DNA from: Rikenellaceae bacterium
Lineage (GTDB): Bacteria; Bacteroidota; Bacteroidia; Bacteroidales; Rikenellaceae
Direction: 5' to 3'
NCBI GenBank assembly: GCA_015060075.1
Contig: SUZE01000006.1
Location: forward strand, 1-64,000
DNA: 64,000 nucleotides
In this document: in pieces, positions 31,671 to 40,802 of the stretch
Numbering within the stretch: position 1 is the first letter of the stretch
Layout: each line of letters begins with the position of its first letter
Position numbers and translations under genes: made by a program
Notes under the pieces: model-generated
What the model was told of the DNA's origin: nothing
Seen by the model: only the letters and a program-made list of their open reading frames with translations
Databases searched by the model: none

Positions 31671-34112
31671 TTATTCAAAGAACTCGTCTTGTGTCATTGC
31701 TGCTGCGGCAGCGGGGCTTTCGGCATCTTCGCACTCTGCCTCCTGCCACGATGCAGGGCGTACAAACTTATCCTCCCTATCGACATTGATATTTGGGTCG
31801 CTATGCACCCTGCGGAGAAAATCTCCCACTATCGGCAGAGCCATAACTGAGCCTTCACCTCGGCTCGAAGTTAGGTGAATGGATTGGTCTTCGCCACCTA
31901 CCCATGCTCCGGCAACAAGTTTTGGCGTAATACCCATAAACCAAGCGTCACGATTTTCGTTTGTTGTACCAGTCTTGCCGGCAATCTCCACGCCGTGCAT
32001 ATTGAACGCCCAACCCATACGGCGACCTGTGCCGTGAGTGATAACCCTCTGCATCATCGTAAGCATCGTATATGCCGACTCCTTGCTGATTGCATCTTGC
32101 GAGGAGGAAGTGAATGAAGAGATAAGATTGCCCTGCCTATCCTCGATATGGGTTACAAAGATTGGGGTGTTATATACACCTTCGTTTGCGAAGGTCGAAT
32201 AGGCACTAACCATTTCGTAAACATTCGACTCAAACGAACCTACACACAACGCATATACAGGGTCTATAAAGCTCAAAATACCCATATTGTGGATAAAATC
32301 GGCTACGGCTTCCGGTTGCTTTGCCTGCTTCATAATCCAAGCCGAGTAGTTGTTGCGCGAGTGTGCCAAGCCCCATCGCAGAGGGTGCAAAACGCCATCA
32401 TATTCCACATTTCCCGACTCCTTTGGCGACCACGCAGCACCAACTGCCGTTTCGATTGTTACGGGGAGATTTGGTACCATTGTGCAAGGTGTCAAGCCGA
32501 GGTGGTCGATGGCAAAGGTGTAGATAAACGGCTTGACGGTAGAGCCAATTTGTCGTTTACCCTGCTTTGCCATATCGTACTTGAAGTATTGGAACGAAGG
32601 ACCGCCGACATACGCCTTGACATGACCTGTTTGTGGCTCCATTGCCACAAATGCTGCTCGCATAATGCGCTTGTGGTGCAAAATAGAGTCACGAGGTGTG
32701 AGCAGAGTGTCACGCTCGCCCTCGTAGGTAAAGACCTTCATCTCACATTTTTTCGAGAAACTTGCATATATCTCTTTGTCGTTCACACCCGCCGACTTCA
32801 TATTGCGGAAACGGTCCGAGTTGCGCATTGCTCGCTTTATGATTGCCTCTTCCTCCTCTTTGGTGAGGTTTTGAAAGAGTTTTTTTGTTTCACGCACCTG
32901 CCTATCCATCGTAGGCTGAATAACGGTCTGCAACTGCTTTTGCACCGATGCCTCGGCATACTCCTGCATTGAGGCGTTGATGGTGGTGTAGATTTTCAAG
33001 CCGTCACGATATATATCGTATGGCGTGCCGTCAGCCTTACGGTTTTTGTGGCACCAACCGATAAGAGGATTTTCGTCATACTCCTTGCAAGCCTGCTCGT
33101 AGTCCCAAGTGGTGTAGAAGTTGCGGCGTTTTGGTCGTTGAGCATTCATTGTCAGGCGCAACATTTCGCGGAAGTAGGTCGCACGACCGTAGTTGTGCGA
33201 TACAGGGCGATAGTTCAGTGTGATAGGCAGTGCCGACAACGAGTCGTATTGAGCCTCGGTGATACCTCCTGCCGCTTCGATACGCTTCAATACAGTATTG
33301 CGGCGGCGCAGTGCATTTTCGGGGTTGCGCACAGGCGAATAGCGTGTCGGAGCGTTTACAACACCCACCAACACTGCCGCCTCCTGCAAGTTCAACTCCG
33401 CAGGCGTCTTGCCGAAAAATGTTGCCGCAGCCGACTTTATACCGAATGAGTTGGAGCCGTACTCTACGGTGTTAAGGTACATTGCGATAATCTCCTCTTT
33501 GGTGTAGTTATATTCGAGTTTCAGGGCGGTAATCCACTCCTTAAACTTTGACACAACAAGTTTTACTGTGCGGACAATCTTGTTCTCGCCACGCTTGCCA
33601 CGAGGGAAGAGGTTTTTTGCCAACTGTTGTGTGATTGTACTTCCGCCACCCTGCGATGAGCGTTGCAGTGCGATGGTCTTCACTCCCACACGCGCCAGCG
33701 AAACGAGGTCAATGCCTGAGTGGGTATAGAAACGAGCATCCTCCGTAGCGACAAGAGCCGCAGCAAGTGGCGGCAACTGATGCCCTGCGATGTTGAGCAG
33801 AGTAGTCGAATCTTGCGGAAAGAGGTCGGCATATTGCACATAGGAGCGATTCTGCACAAAGAAACTTCCGATAACCTGTCCGTTATCGGCGTATATCTCG
33901 GTTGCGAGGTTGCTCTTTGGATTTTCCAACTCCTCGAATGACGGCATACGACCAAATGCCCCCATAGCGGTAAGCGAGAGCATTAGCACGAGTAGTGCGA
34001 TAGGTGTCATTGCCACAATCCATAGCCACTTTACGACCTGTTTGGTCTTGTTTTGTTTGGTTGAGCCTCTTTTGCGAGGGCTCTTGCGAGTAGTATTCTT
34101 CTTTGTCTGCAT
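31671..34112 (-). CDS. Penicillin-binding protein 1A (bifunctional)
   Basis: 813 aa class A PBP with peptidoglycan glycosyltransferase and transpeptidase activity. Cytoplasmic Lys/Arg-rich N-terminus (1-28), membrane anchor (about 29-50, VVKWLWIVAMTPIALLVLMLSLTAMG), GT51 domain with the catalytic Glu in VATEDARFYTHSGID, and TP domain with SxxK QIGSTVKPF, SRNN motif HSRNNYSAW and KTGT motif IAGKTGTTNENRDAW. The C terminus is short and acidic. It is the last gene of a set with the SUI1 and the metalloprotease/barrel genes (14 bp gap). Confidence 0.93.
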   Translation of the reverse strand: MQTKKNTTRKSPRKRGSTKQNKTKQVVKWLWIVAMTPIALLVLMLSLTAMGAFGRMPSFEELENPKSNLATEIYADNGQVIGSFFVQNRSYVQYADLFPQDSTTLLNIAGHQLPPLAAALVATEDARFYTHSGIDLVSLARVGVKTIALQRSSQGGGSTITQQLAKNLFPRGKRGENKIVRTVKLVVSKFKEWITALKLEYNYTKEEIIAMYLNTVEYGSNSFGIKSAAATFFGKTPAELNLQEAAVLVGVVNAPTRYSPVRNPENALRRRNTVLKRIEAAGGITEAQYDSLSALPITLNYRPVSHNYGRATYFREMLRLTMNAQRPKRRNFYTTWDYEQACKEYDENPLIGWCHKNRKADGTPYDIYRDGLKIYTTINASMQEYAEASVQKQLQTVIQPTMDRQVRETKKLFQNLTKEEEEAIIKRAMRNSDRFRNMKSAGVNDKEIYASFSKKCEMKVFTYEGERDTLLTPRDSILHHKRIMRAAFVAMEPQTGHVKAYVGGPSFQYFKYDMAKQGKRQIGSTVKPFIYTFAIDHLGLTPCTMVPNLPVTIETAVGAAWSPKESGNVEYDGVLHPLRWGLAHSRNNYSAWIMKQAKQPEAVADFIHNMGILSFIDPVYALCVGSFESNVYEMVSAYSTFANEGVYNTPIFVTHIEDRQGNLISSFTSSSQDAISKESAYTMLTMMQRVITHGTGRRMGWAFNMHGVEIAGKTGTTNENRDAWFMGITPKLVAGAWVGGEDQSIHLTSSRGEGSVMALPIVGDFLRRVHSDPNINVDREDKFVRPASWQEAECEDAESPAAAAAMTQDEFFE

Positions 34113-34126
34113 AGTCTTGTTTATGG

Positions 34127-37100
34127 TTAGAACGGCATTCCAAAACCAACGGTTACAAATGGTTTTTTCTTGCCATGTGGTTGATATATCGAGAGTGTCA
34201 GCGATGTAGTACCTGCATCCGGCATACGGAATAGGTTGAAATCGAGTGACAAATCACCTCCGTAGGAGAATATATGTTCTCGTTTAACCCTTGTTACAAC
34301 ACCTCCGTTAGCACCGTCTATATAGGGCAACTTACTGCCAAACGAAGCGTAGTCAAATCCGAGGTTAAGTCGGACACGCTTAAATTGGATAACCGCACAG
34401 CCGAGGTCGGGATACCAAATCGGGAGGGCGTAGTTGATTGAGGTGGCGACATAGTTGCGGTTCTCTATCTCTGATAGATAGAAGCCTCTCGGAATAAGTC
34501 GGCCCGAGTGGAAGGCGAGGTTGGAGAGGGCATCTTCACGGTCAAAACTCTTCAACGAAGTTTGATAAACGGCTGCCAACGAGAGCGAGTGATGCTTCGC
34601 TACACCGGGGAAGTATGCCTTGCCGTAGACCGATACAAGGTGTCCGAAGTTCTTATCCGCAGGGTTGAGTGCATAGTTCAACGAGATGACCTGCCCCCAT
34701 TTCGGAAGGAAATCCTTGTGAGCCAAACGTACTTGGTCTTGATAACCCCAACCAAATTGCAAAAGGTGTACTCCCTCCTTGTATCCTATTTTGGCGATAT
34801 TGTTCACAGTGCCCTTACCTATCTCGACTGCGAGCCTGTCCACCTTTGCAACCAGACCGTTCGAGTAGTTGTAACCCGCCGAAACCTGCACAAATCGTGT
34901 GTGATATCCCGCCTGGAAGTAGAGTGGCAGAGATGCCATCATGCCGATATTGTAGTATTTCCCGAGTTCCGGCACTTCGTTCAACACCAGCTCCTCTTTG
35001 CCTGTAACGGGGTTTGTTACATACTCCTCTTTGCCACCGGGTAATACCGCCTGATATTTGCCCGTGAGAGGGTTGTAGAGGAAAGTATATGCCGAATAGA
35101 GTTGCTGTGTTCCTCCGTATGTGGCATTTATGCTGAGATTTACTCCCAGTCCATAGTAGCGAAAAGCCCCTTTGAATACGCTTCCCTCTCGTGCATTCCA
35201 ACCCCATGTAAGAAATCCGCTGGCGGTGGAGAGGATATTCTGCGACATGATTGTTGCACCGAGATTGAAGTCTAACGCCCCCTCCTCGCTCAACGAGAAC
35301 GGGTCATACGACACCGGAGCCCACGAGTGGATATTGAAGAGGTGTGCAGGACCGCTATATCTCTTATCACGCAGCGGTTTAACACCCTTGCGTTTCGTCC
35401 GCCCGAACTCTTTTGCCACTTGGAGCATCGAATCTGCTCCTATAAATCGCACCGTATCGAGGTTTATGGTGTTCCACTTTTTGCGCTGTGGATTTACGAG
35501 GTTTTTCGGCAATTTAGAGTACTCTATTTTTGGCAATGTATCTCGCTTAATCGTCTGCTCGGTAATATGATAACCATAGCGGTCATAGGTAGTCATCAAC
35601 ACCTTTTCGCCATCGGTAGACATTGGCGAGAATGAACCGTATGTCGAGCCAGAGATGCGATATTCGGTTGAGGTGCGAAGGTCGTAACAATGCACCTCAT
35701 CTTTGCCCGACTGAATTGAGCCGAAATACAACACTCCATCTTTGGCACGGAGGTCGCTGATAGTTATGTATGCACCTTGGGTGATATGTTCAATATCTCT
35801 GTCTCTACCCACCTTACCAAGCCACATTCCGCTATCGTCCGTAGCGATAAAATAGAGCGCATGTGTGTAGTTGTCGTATGCCAAGCCATGTATCTCCGTA
35901 TCCGAAGGGATTTCCACTCGCAGATACTCCTCTTCGTGGCGAGGTTTCGGATTTCCGCGCACAATGCTATACACTCCACTCGGCGCATACTCCACCCATG
36001 CCAACTCATATTCGGAAATTGGAGTAGGGTACAATACCTTCTGCATACGATTGAGGGTGCGGGTGCGACCTCGCTCCAAATCCATATAACAGAGCTTCGA
36101 GTTTACTCGCTCGGCAAATAGGGTACTGCGGCGGTATTCTGTCCACCAAATACGACCTCCCACAACTTCACTTGGGCGGCTCGAAACAGCACCTGTATAG
36201 GCGATGTGACGGCTCTTACCGGTCTTGCTGTCCGTTACGACAAAGGCATCGGGTTTGTCGAGCGTTTCGCAGAGCGACAACACCATATCCTTGTCGATAT
36301 ATTGCGGATAGCGGAACTTCGTGTAACCCTTTTTGCGCTCGGCAGAGATTTGTGTCGAGGTATTTGGTTGATATGGAAGAGAGTTCCAATAATCATTCAA
36401 ATCGGCAAATGTTTCACGCAGAAGTTTTGTGGTCGATGTTCCATAATACCTCTTCATCGCAACATAGGTGGTGGCGAAGGTGTATGGGTTGCGTACAGCA
36501 TAACGCACTATCTTATCCCAAATATTCTCGTTGTATTTGGTGTTGGCGTATGCGGTTATCTGGTAGCCAAGTTGGTAGTGGTCGGGGATATACTCCTTGT
36601 ACGAGCCACAGAACCATTTATTGTATCCTCGCTCCTTTGTCGGGTTGCCGATAGCACGGTAGTGCATCGTGAATGAGGGTTGCAGCGCACGACCGAATGA
36701 GGACATTTGCGTTTCGGAGAGCACGGCATCACCCTCCAAGCCCCACAATGGCATAAAGAGCAGTCCGATGGTCGAACTCTGCTGACCAAGGATGTAACTA
36801 AAAGCACGTACAAAGCCTCGGTTGATGTTGTTGTATTGTACGGCATGACGATATTCATGTGCAGCAAGTTGTTTCAACCAAGGCATCGAGTAGCCGTTTA
36901 CTGCCGGAGAGGAGAGAATCTCCACACGCTTCGGAAGCCACATCACCAAACCATTTGACGAGAAGTTCTCGGGGTGAATAACAAACGGAATCTTCATCGG
37001 ACCGTGACGATAACCGAAGTCGATGGTCGGTTGCACGGCACGGGCATAGTACATCATTTTGTAGCCCTGTGTGCGTGCCGTGTCGGGGTAGATGACATCA

Positions 37101-37234
37101 ATCTTATCGCCTTTGAGTTTGCGCCAGCGCATATAGGTCGGGTCGGCACCCCACGAGTAGTATTGTGCCGATGCCGAATATGCACCAAGTAGCGCAACAG
37201 TGGCGATTACGATATGTTTGATAAACCCCTTCAC
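34127..37234 (-). CDS. Secreted gluzincin-like metalloprotease fused to a C-terminal outer-membrane-like domain
   Basis: 1035 aa protein of unrecognised name. Signal peptide at 1-23 (ASA-Q). Residues 24-260: a protease-like domain with the zinc motif HEYRH (His126, Glu127, His130) and a likely third ligand Glu167 in WGLEGDA, the arrangement of MA-clan gluzincins. About 270-600: a WD/TolB-like beta-propeller region with repeated short blocks such as RHIAYTGAV, IWWTEYR, YELAWVEYAPSGVYSI and EIHGLAYDNYT. About 640-1035: a Tyr/Gly-rich stretch with alternating residues ending in MPF, as in outer-membrane beta-barrels. SUI1 gene upstream (9 bp gap), PBP1A downstream (14 bp). Confidence 0.72.
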   Translation of the reverse strand: MKGFIKHIVIATVALLGAYSASAQYYSWGADPTYMRWRKLKGDKIDVIYPDTARTQGYKMMYYARAVQPTIDFGYRHGPMKIPFVIHPENFSSNGLVMWLPKRVEILSSPAVNGYSMPWLKQLAAHEYRHAVQYNNINRGFVRAFSYILGQQSSTIGLLFMPLWGLEGDAVLSETQMSSFGRALQPSFTMHYRAIGNPTKERGYNKWFCGSYKEYIPDHYQLGYQITAYANTKYNENIWDKIVRYAVRNPYTFATTYVAMKRYYGTSTTKLLRETFADLNDYWNSLPYQPNTSTQISAERKKGYTKFRYPQYIDKDMVLSLCETLDKPDAFVVTDSKTGKSRHIAYTGAVSSRPSEVVGGRIWWTEYRRSTLFAERVNSKLCYMDLERGRTRTLNRMQKVLYPTPISEYELAWVEYAPSGVYSIVRGNPKPRHEEEYLRVEIPSDTEIHGLAYDNYTHALYFIATDDSGMWLGKVGRDRDIEHITQGAYITISDLRAKDGVLYFGSIQSGKDEVHCYDLRTSTEYRISGSTYGSFSPMSTDGEKVLMTTYDRYGYHITEQTIKRDTLPKIEYSKLPKNLVNPQRKKWNTINLDTVRFIGADSMLQVAKEFGRTKRKGVKPLRDKRYSGPAHLFNIHSWAPVSYDPFSLSEEGALDFNLGATIMSQNILSTASGFLTWGWNAREGSVFKGAFRYYGLGVNLSINATYGGTQQLYSAYTFLYNPLTGKYQAVLPGGKEEYVTNPVTGKEELVLNEVPELGKYYNIGMMASLPLYFQAGYHTRFVQVSAGYNYSNGLVAKVDRLAVEIGKGTVNNIAKIGYKEGVHLLQFGWGYQDQVRLAHKDFLPKWGQVISLNYALNPADKNFGHLVSVYGKAYFPGVAKHHSLSLAAVYQTSLKSFDREDALSNLAFHSGRLIPRGFYLSEIENRNYVATSINYALPIWYPDLGCAVIQFKRVRLNLGFDYASFGSKLPYIDGANGGVVTRVKREHIFSYGGDLSLDFNLFRMPDAGTTSLTLSIYQPHGKKKPFVTVGFGMPF

Positions 37235-37243
37235 TCGTTGTTG

Positions 37244-37582
37244 TTAGACCTTTTTTGTCTGCGAATATCCTTTTTGCACCAGCAGGGCCGTAACTCGGTC
37301 ACGATGGTCGCCTTGAATGATAATCTCGCCATCTTTGACGGAGCCTCCTACACCGCAAGCCTGTTTTAGAAGACGCCCTAAATTTTGTAAATCTTCGGTC
37401 GAGCCGACAAAACCACGCACTATCGTTGCAACTTTTCCGCCACGACCTTTGGTGTCGCGCCAAATGCGCAACTTCTGCTGTGAGGGTGCAAGCGTTTCCG
37501 CCTCCTGCTCTTCGCCGTAGTCGTATGTAAAGTCCGGATTTGTCGAATAGACCATTCCGAGTCGCTCTTTCCAATCTGCCAT
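37244..37582 (-). CDS. SUI1/eIF1-like translation factor (YciH type)
   Basis: 112 aa. The C-terminal SUI1 domain (about 35-112) resembles eIF1: LRIWRDTKGRGGKVATIVRGFVG, KQACGVGGSVKDGEIIIQGDHRDRV and a C-terminal KGYSQTK. Bacterial members (YciH) may help start-codon selection; the role in this organism is not known. Its leader contains an AGCCATT heptamer tract. It appears to head the set SUI1, metalloprotease/barrel, PBP1A. Divergent from the DUF4435 gene. Confidence 0.88.
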   Translation of the reverse strand: MADWKERLGMVYSTNPDFTYDYGEEQEAETLAPSQQKLRIWRDTKGRGGKVATIVRGFVGSTEDLQNLGRLLKQACGVGGSVKDGEIIIQGDHRDRVTALLVQKGYSQTKKV

Positions 37583-37622
37583 AAATTCCAGCCATTCGCT
37601 ATTGGCTTTTAGCCATTAGCCT
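37583..37622. repeat. Heptamer tract (AGCCATT)n before the SUI1 gene
   Basis: Units AGCCATT, CGCTATT, GGCTTTT, AGCCATT, AGCC in 7-bp phase, ending against the SUI1 start; the reverse complement matches the GCTAATG unit before prfC and ybaK-like genes. Confidence 0.75.
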
Positions 37623-37658
37623 TTTTCAAGTATGATTACAATACCCCAATTAACGATG

Positions 37659-37666
37659 CAAAAGTA
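37659..37666 (-). promoter_or_regulatory. SUI1 gene promoter -7 box (TACTTTTG)
   Basis: CAAAAGTA on the plus strand, 77 bp before the SUI1 ATG, close to the divergent DUF4435 promoter. Confidence 0.5.
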
Positions 37667-37674
37667 GCAAATAT

Positions 37675-37705
37675 TTTGGCAACTACTGCGATTTTTGTAT
37701 ATTTG
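37675..37705 (+). promoter_or_regulatory. Promoter of the DUF4435 gene
   Basis: TTTG (37675-37678), 19 bp, TATATTTG (37698-37705). A start near 37712 supports the ATG at 37737 rather than the TTG at 37695. Confidence 0.75.
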
Positions 37706-37736
37706 TTATGACAAATATGACAAAACCGCCTACATT

Positions 37737-38801
37737 ATGACCAAAAGAGAGGAGAATAAATTGCGGAAACGGGAGATTATGCTCGAAAAGATACGGGCAA
37801 AGGCTTTGGCACGAGGTAGGGTTGATTTGGAGAATTTGCCTATACCGCTGCCGGTAGATGATGGGAAACGACTTGTTCGGGTATTTGTCGAGGGGTATGA
37901 GGATGTTGCCTTTTGGCGTGGCATCTTCGACCATTTCCACAATCCCTATCTGCGTTTTGAGATTTCGGTGCCGACACGCAAGGACTTACCAAAGGGCAAA
38001 AAGGTGTTACTTTCGATGGCAGAGCAGGCAAACGAGGAACTGCTGTTATGTATGGACTCGGACTTCGACTACCTCTTCGATGACGAGGACGAGGTGTCCC
38101 GCCGGATTGTCGAATCACCCTATATGTTCCACACCTACACCTACGCCACCGAGAACTATCTGTGCTATGCTCCTTCGTTGCATAATGTCTGTGTCAAGGC
38201 GGTAAAGAATGATGCTCATATCTTTGATTTCGAGCGTTTTATGGCGGACTATTCGCGCACTATTTACCCTCTGTTTTTGTGGTACGCCTACTCTGCATCA
38301 CGCAAAACCGAGAGTGTCTTGCCACTTGTTGATTTCAAGGCAGCGGTGCGCATCGGCTATCTCGATATAGAGCAGAATGGAGCGAATACGATAGCGTGGT
38401 TGCAGCGCAATGTTGAGCGCCGGGTTGCCTCGTTGGAAGCCGACAATCCCGATATGGCGCGCGAAATTCCTGCCTTTGCCGAGCGTATCAAAAAGAAGGG
38501 TGTCGAGCCGGAATTGACCTATCATTTTATGCACGGACATACGCTGATGGACAATGTGGTGATGATATTGTTGGAGGGTGTTTGCGAGAAGTTGCGACAG
38601 ATGTCGCTTTCGAAAATTATCTGCTCTTCGAAGGAGGGTGTTGCGCTACGCAACGAGATGAGCAACTACACCAATACCTTGCGTTCAATTCGTGATGTTT
38701 TGCTCGATAACGACAACTATGAATCTTCTCCGTTATATAAGCGGTTAAAGTCTGATATTCAGCGATATATAGATGCTACAATAGCAAAAATGGGAGTGTA
38801 A
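37737..38801 (+). CDS. DUF4435-type (TOPRIM/OLD-like) protein
   Basis: 354 aa protein. After a basic N-terminus (MTKREENKLRKREIMLEK) residues about 40-160 show a TOPRIM-like pattern: FVEGYEDVAFWRGIFD (conserved Glu-Gly-x-x-Asp), LLLCMDSDFDYLFDDEDE (acidic metal cluster) and TYTYATENYLCYAPS. These match DUF4435, which is related to OLD-family nucleases. A helical C-terminal half (about 170-354) has no motif. DUF4435 proteins often pair with ATPases in defence islands, but here no partner gene exists. Function unknown; a role in RNA or DNA transactions is an inference. Confidence 0.75.
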   Translation: MTKREENKLRKREIMLEKIRAKALARGRVDLENLPIPLPVDDGKRLVRVFVEGYEDVAFWRGIFDHFHNPYLRFEISVPTRKDLPKGKKVLLSMAEQANEELLLCMDSDFDYLFDDEDEVSRRIVESPYMFHTYTYATENYLCYAPSLHNVCVKAVKNDAHIFDFERFMADYSRTIYPLFLWYAYSASRKTESVLPLVDFKAAVRIGYLDIEQNGANTIAWLQRNVERRVASLEADNPDMAREIPAFAERIKKKGVEPELTYHFMHGHTLMDNVVMILLEGVCEKLRQMSLSKIICSSKEGVALRNEMSNYTNTLRSIRDVLLDNDNYESSPLYKRLKSDIQRYIDATIAKMGV

Positions 38802-38818
38802 ATCACCCCCATTTTTTT
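38786..38818 (+). terminator. Terminator overlapping the DUF4435 stop codon
   Basis: AAAATGGGAGTG / CACCCCCATTTTTTT; the TAA stop lies in the loop. Confidence 0.85.
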
Positions 38819-38834
38819 GATGCTGTTTTTTGTG

Positions 38835-40091
38835 TTATAATGGTCTTACATAGCGCACCGTATCAGGTGTCAGCTGGCTGATGATGAAGTCATCGCACTC
38901 GACATACCTATTGAGCAAATCATCGTTGTAGTGGCGAATGGTCAGGAGTTCAACCTTCTCGATAATCTCGGTGTTGAAACCCTCCTCCTGCAAGGCGGTA
39001 GCAACCTCCTCCAAGTGCCAACTCTCCTCCACGCACAAGCCTAACTCAACGGCGGTGTTGTGGATAAGGTTTGTCTTGATGCGGAAACGCTCCAAAGTCG
39101 CAAAGATAATCGGGAACTTCTCCTCTAACACGAACGACAAATCGCGCGAACGAAGGCGCAAGAAACTCTGGTTGCGCTTCAAGATGATAATCGGCGTGGT
39201 GAATGTTGGTGCAGTGCCGTTAATCTCCGTTCCGGCAGCGAGTTTATTGCCGAAAGGTTTTACATACAACGGTATGTTTTTGTTCTGCAACGGCTTGATG
39301 GTCTTAGGGTGGATAATCTGCGCACCGCTATATGCCAACTCAATGGTATCCACATAATTGAGTTGGTCAATTTTCACCGCATCGGGGAAGATTTTAGGGT
39401 CTGCGTTGAGGATTCCGTCAACATCTTTCCATACGGTCATCGACTCTGCGTTGAGAATATTCGCCACGACCGCAGCCGAGTAGTCCGAGCCTTCACGACC
39501 GAGTGTTGTGGTTGTGCCATCGGGAGCCGAGCCGATAAAGCCCTGACCAACGAAAATGCGGCTCTCCGCACCTGCAACAGCGAGGCGAAGCGGTGTTTTG
39601 GACTGCTCGATAAGGACATTTGCGTCTTTGTGGCGTGCCTGCGTGTGGAAGCACTTACGCATATCTATCCACTTGTTCGATATACCCTCCTTGTTGAGGA
39701 ATGCCGAGATAATTGTTGTTGAAACCAACTCTCCGTATGCTACGATATGGTCGTACCACTCCTCGGCACGACTGCGCTCGAACTTGTTGGTTGTTACAGC
39801 CTTACGCAATGCTTCAAACAATGCATCAACCTCCTCGATACGGTACTCCGCCGAGCCAAAGAGGTCGGCGATAGTGGTGTAGTGGTAAGCCTTGATCTCC
39901 TCGATTTTCTTCTCGCAGAAGGCGGTATCGCCCTTGCGCATAGCATCGAAAACCTCCTCCAAGGCGTTGGTTGTTTTGCCCATTGCCGAGACGATAACGA
40001 ACAACTCCTCCTCGCCACTTACGATATTCAAAAGGTTGCGTACACCCTCGGCGTGACGCACCGATGCTCCTCCAAATTTGTAAACTTTCAT
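38835..40091 (-). CDS. lysC: Aspartate kinase
   Basis: 418 aa monofunctional aspartokinase that makes aspartyl phosphate. Seen: N-terminal VYKFGGASVRHAEGV (residues 3-17), the substrate-binding TTLGREGSDYSAAVVA (catalytic-region), KDVDGILNADPKI, and a C-terminal ACT regulatory part (about 300-418). It provides the substrate of Asd (30474-31484). Its promoter TAACTTTG lies just upstream. Feedback effector cannot be read from sequence. Confidence 0.92.
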   Translation of the reverse strand: MKVYKFGGASVRHAEGVRNLLNIVSGEEELFVIVSAMGKTTNALEEVFDAMRKGDTAFCEKKIEEIKAYHYTTIADLFGSAEYRIEEVDALFEALRKAVTTNKFERSRAEEWYDHIVAYGELVSTTIISAFLNKEGISNKWIDMRKCFHTQARHKDANVLIEQSKTPLRLAVAGAESRIFVGQGFIGSAPDGTTTTLGREGSDYSAAVVANILNAESMTVWKDVDGILNADPKIFPDAVKIDQLNYVDTIELAYSGAQIIHPKTIKPLQNKNIPLYVKPFGNKLAAGTEINGTAPTFTTPIIILKRNQSFLRLRSRDLSFVLEEKFPIIFATLERFRIKTNLIHNTAVELGLCVEESWHLEEVATALQEEGFNTEIIEKVELLTIRHYNDDLLNRYVECDDFIISQLTPDTVRYVRPL

Positions 40092-40113
40092 AGAATTTTC
40101 CTTTTGCTCGGTG

Positions 40114-40121
40114 CAAAGTTA
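40114..40121 (-). promoter_or_regulatory. lysC promoter -7 box (TAACTTTG)
   Basis: CAAAGTTA on the plus strand, 22 bp before the lysC ATG. Confidence 0.6.
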
Positions 40122-40142
40122 AAAATTAAATGTGAAAAATTA

Positions 40143-40646
40143 TCAGTATAATTCTATAAATTCCCAACTATTGCCCACCGCATCGAGGTAGCGCAGAAAC
40201 TCCTCGCGCGAGATAACCACCGTACCTCGGCTATCGTTGGGGTGGAAACTTAGGCTTTCGGCACTCTCCAAGTTCTTGTCGAGGAAGAGATGCGTGTGAT
40301 TCTCCTCATCGTTGATAAGTCCGAAGGGCGACACCGAGCCGGGCTCCAAGCCGAGATAGCGCTCCATACGCTGTGGCGATGCGAAACTCAACTTGCCCTG
40401 ATGCAGGCGGTGTTCGAGGTCGTGTATTGCCATATCTCTGTCACAATCGAAGCAGACCAGGTAGTGACGGTTGCCCTTATGGTTACGGAAAAAGAGGTTT
40501 TTGCAATGCACCGAGCCGTCCTTGCGCCAATACTGCTTGGCAATCTCAATTGTTGGCGAGGCAGGATGAAAATAGACCTCGTATTTAATCTGATGTGAGT
40601 CAAGAAACTCAAAGACCTTCTTACTGCGTAGTTCTAAATCTTCCAT
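40143..40646 (-). CDS. YbaK/ProX-type aminoacyl-tRNA deacylase
   Basis: 167 aa trans-editing enzyme that removes wrongly attached amino acids (Ala or Cys) from tRNA-Pro. Seen: KNLFFRNHKGNRHYLVCF (the lysine-bearing motif at about 50-67), KLSFASPQRMERYLGLEPGSVSPFGLIND and HLFLDKNLESAESLSFHPND. This pattern fits stand-alone ProXp/YbaK domains. The start ATG is preceded by a GCTAATG heptamer tract. Confidence 0.87.
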   Translation of the reverse strand: MEDLELRSKKVFEFLDSHQIKYEVYFHPASPTIEIAKQYWRKDGSVHCKNLFFRNHKGNRHYLVCFDCDRDMAIHDLEHRLHQGKLSFASPQRMERYLGLEPGSVSPFGLINDEENHTHLFLDKNLESAESLSFHPNDSRGTVVISREEFLRYLDAVGNSWEFIELY

Positions 40647-40651
40647 ATTTT

Positions 40652-40682
40652 TTTGCTGTTAGCCATTAGCCATTGGCTTTTT
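40652..40682. repeat. Heptamer tract (TTAGCCA)n before the YbaK gene
   Basis: TTAGCCA, TTAGCCA, TTGGCTT in 7-bp phase in the leader of the YbaK-like gene (GCTAATG on its strand). Confidence 0.75.
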
Positions 40683-40800
40683 TAGTTTTGCAAACTCCTA
40701 CCCTTATCACGGCGCAACATAATTAAGGGTAATTAACGGCTAGTAACGGCTAGTAAAGAAGAGTGCTTACCCTTACTAGCCTTTAATAGCCCTTACTGGC
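40676..40800 (+). repeat. Family B intergenic repeat with decamer interior
   Basis: Starts TTTAGTTTTGCAAACTCC then TATCACGGCGCAAC, and continues with decamer repeats (ACGGCTAGTA twice; CTTACTAGCC, TTTAATAGCC, CTTACTGGCC) up to the prolyl oligopeptidase stop region. Confidence 0.7.
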
Positions 40801-40802
40801 CG

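Noticed and set aside
40092..40142. Lysine riboswitch upstream of aspartokinase
   Set aside because: The gap is too short; only a TAACTTTG promoter is visible.
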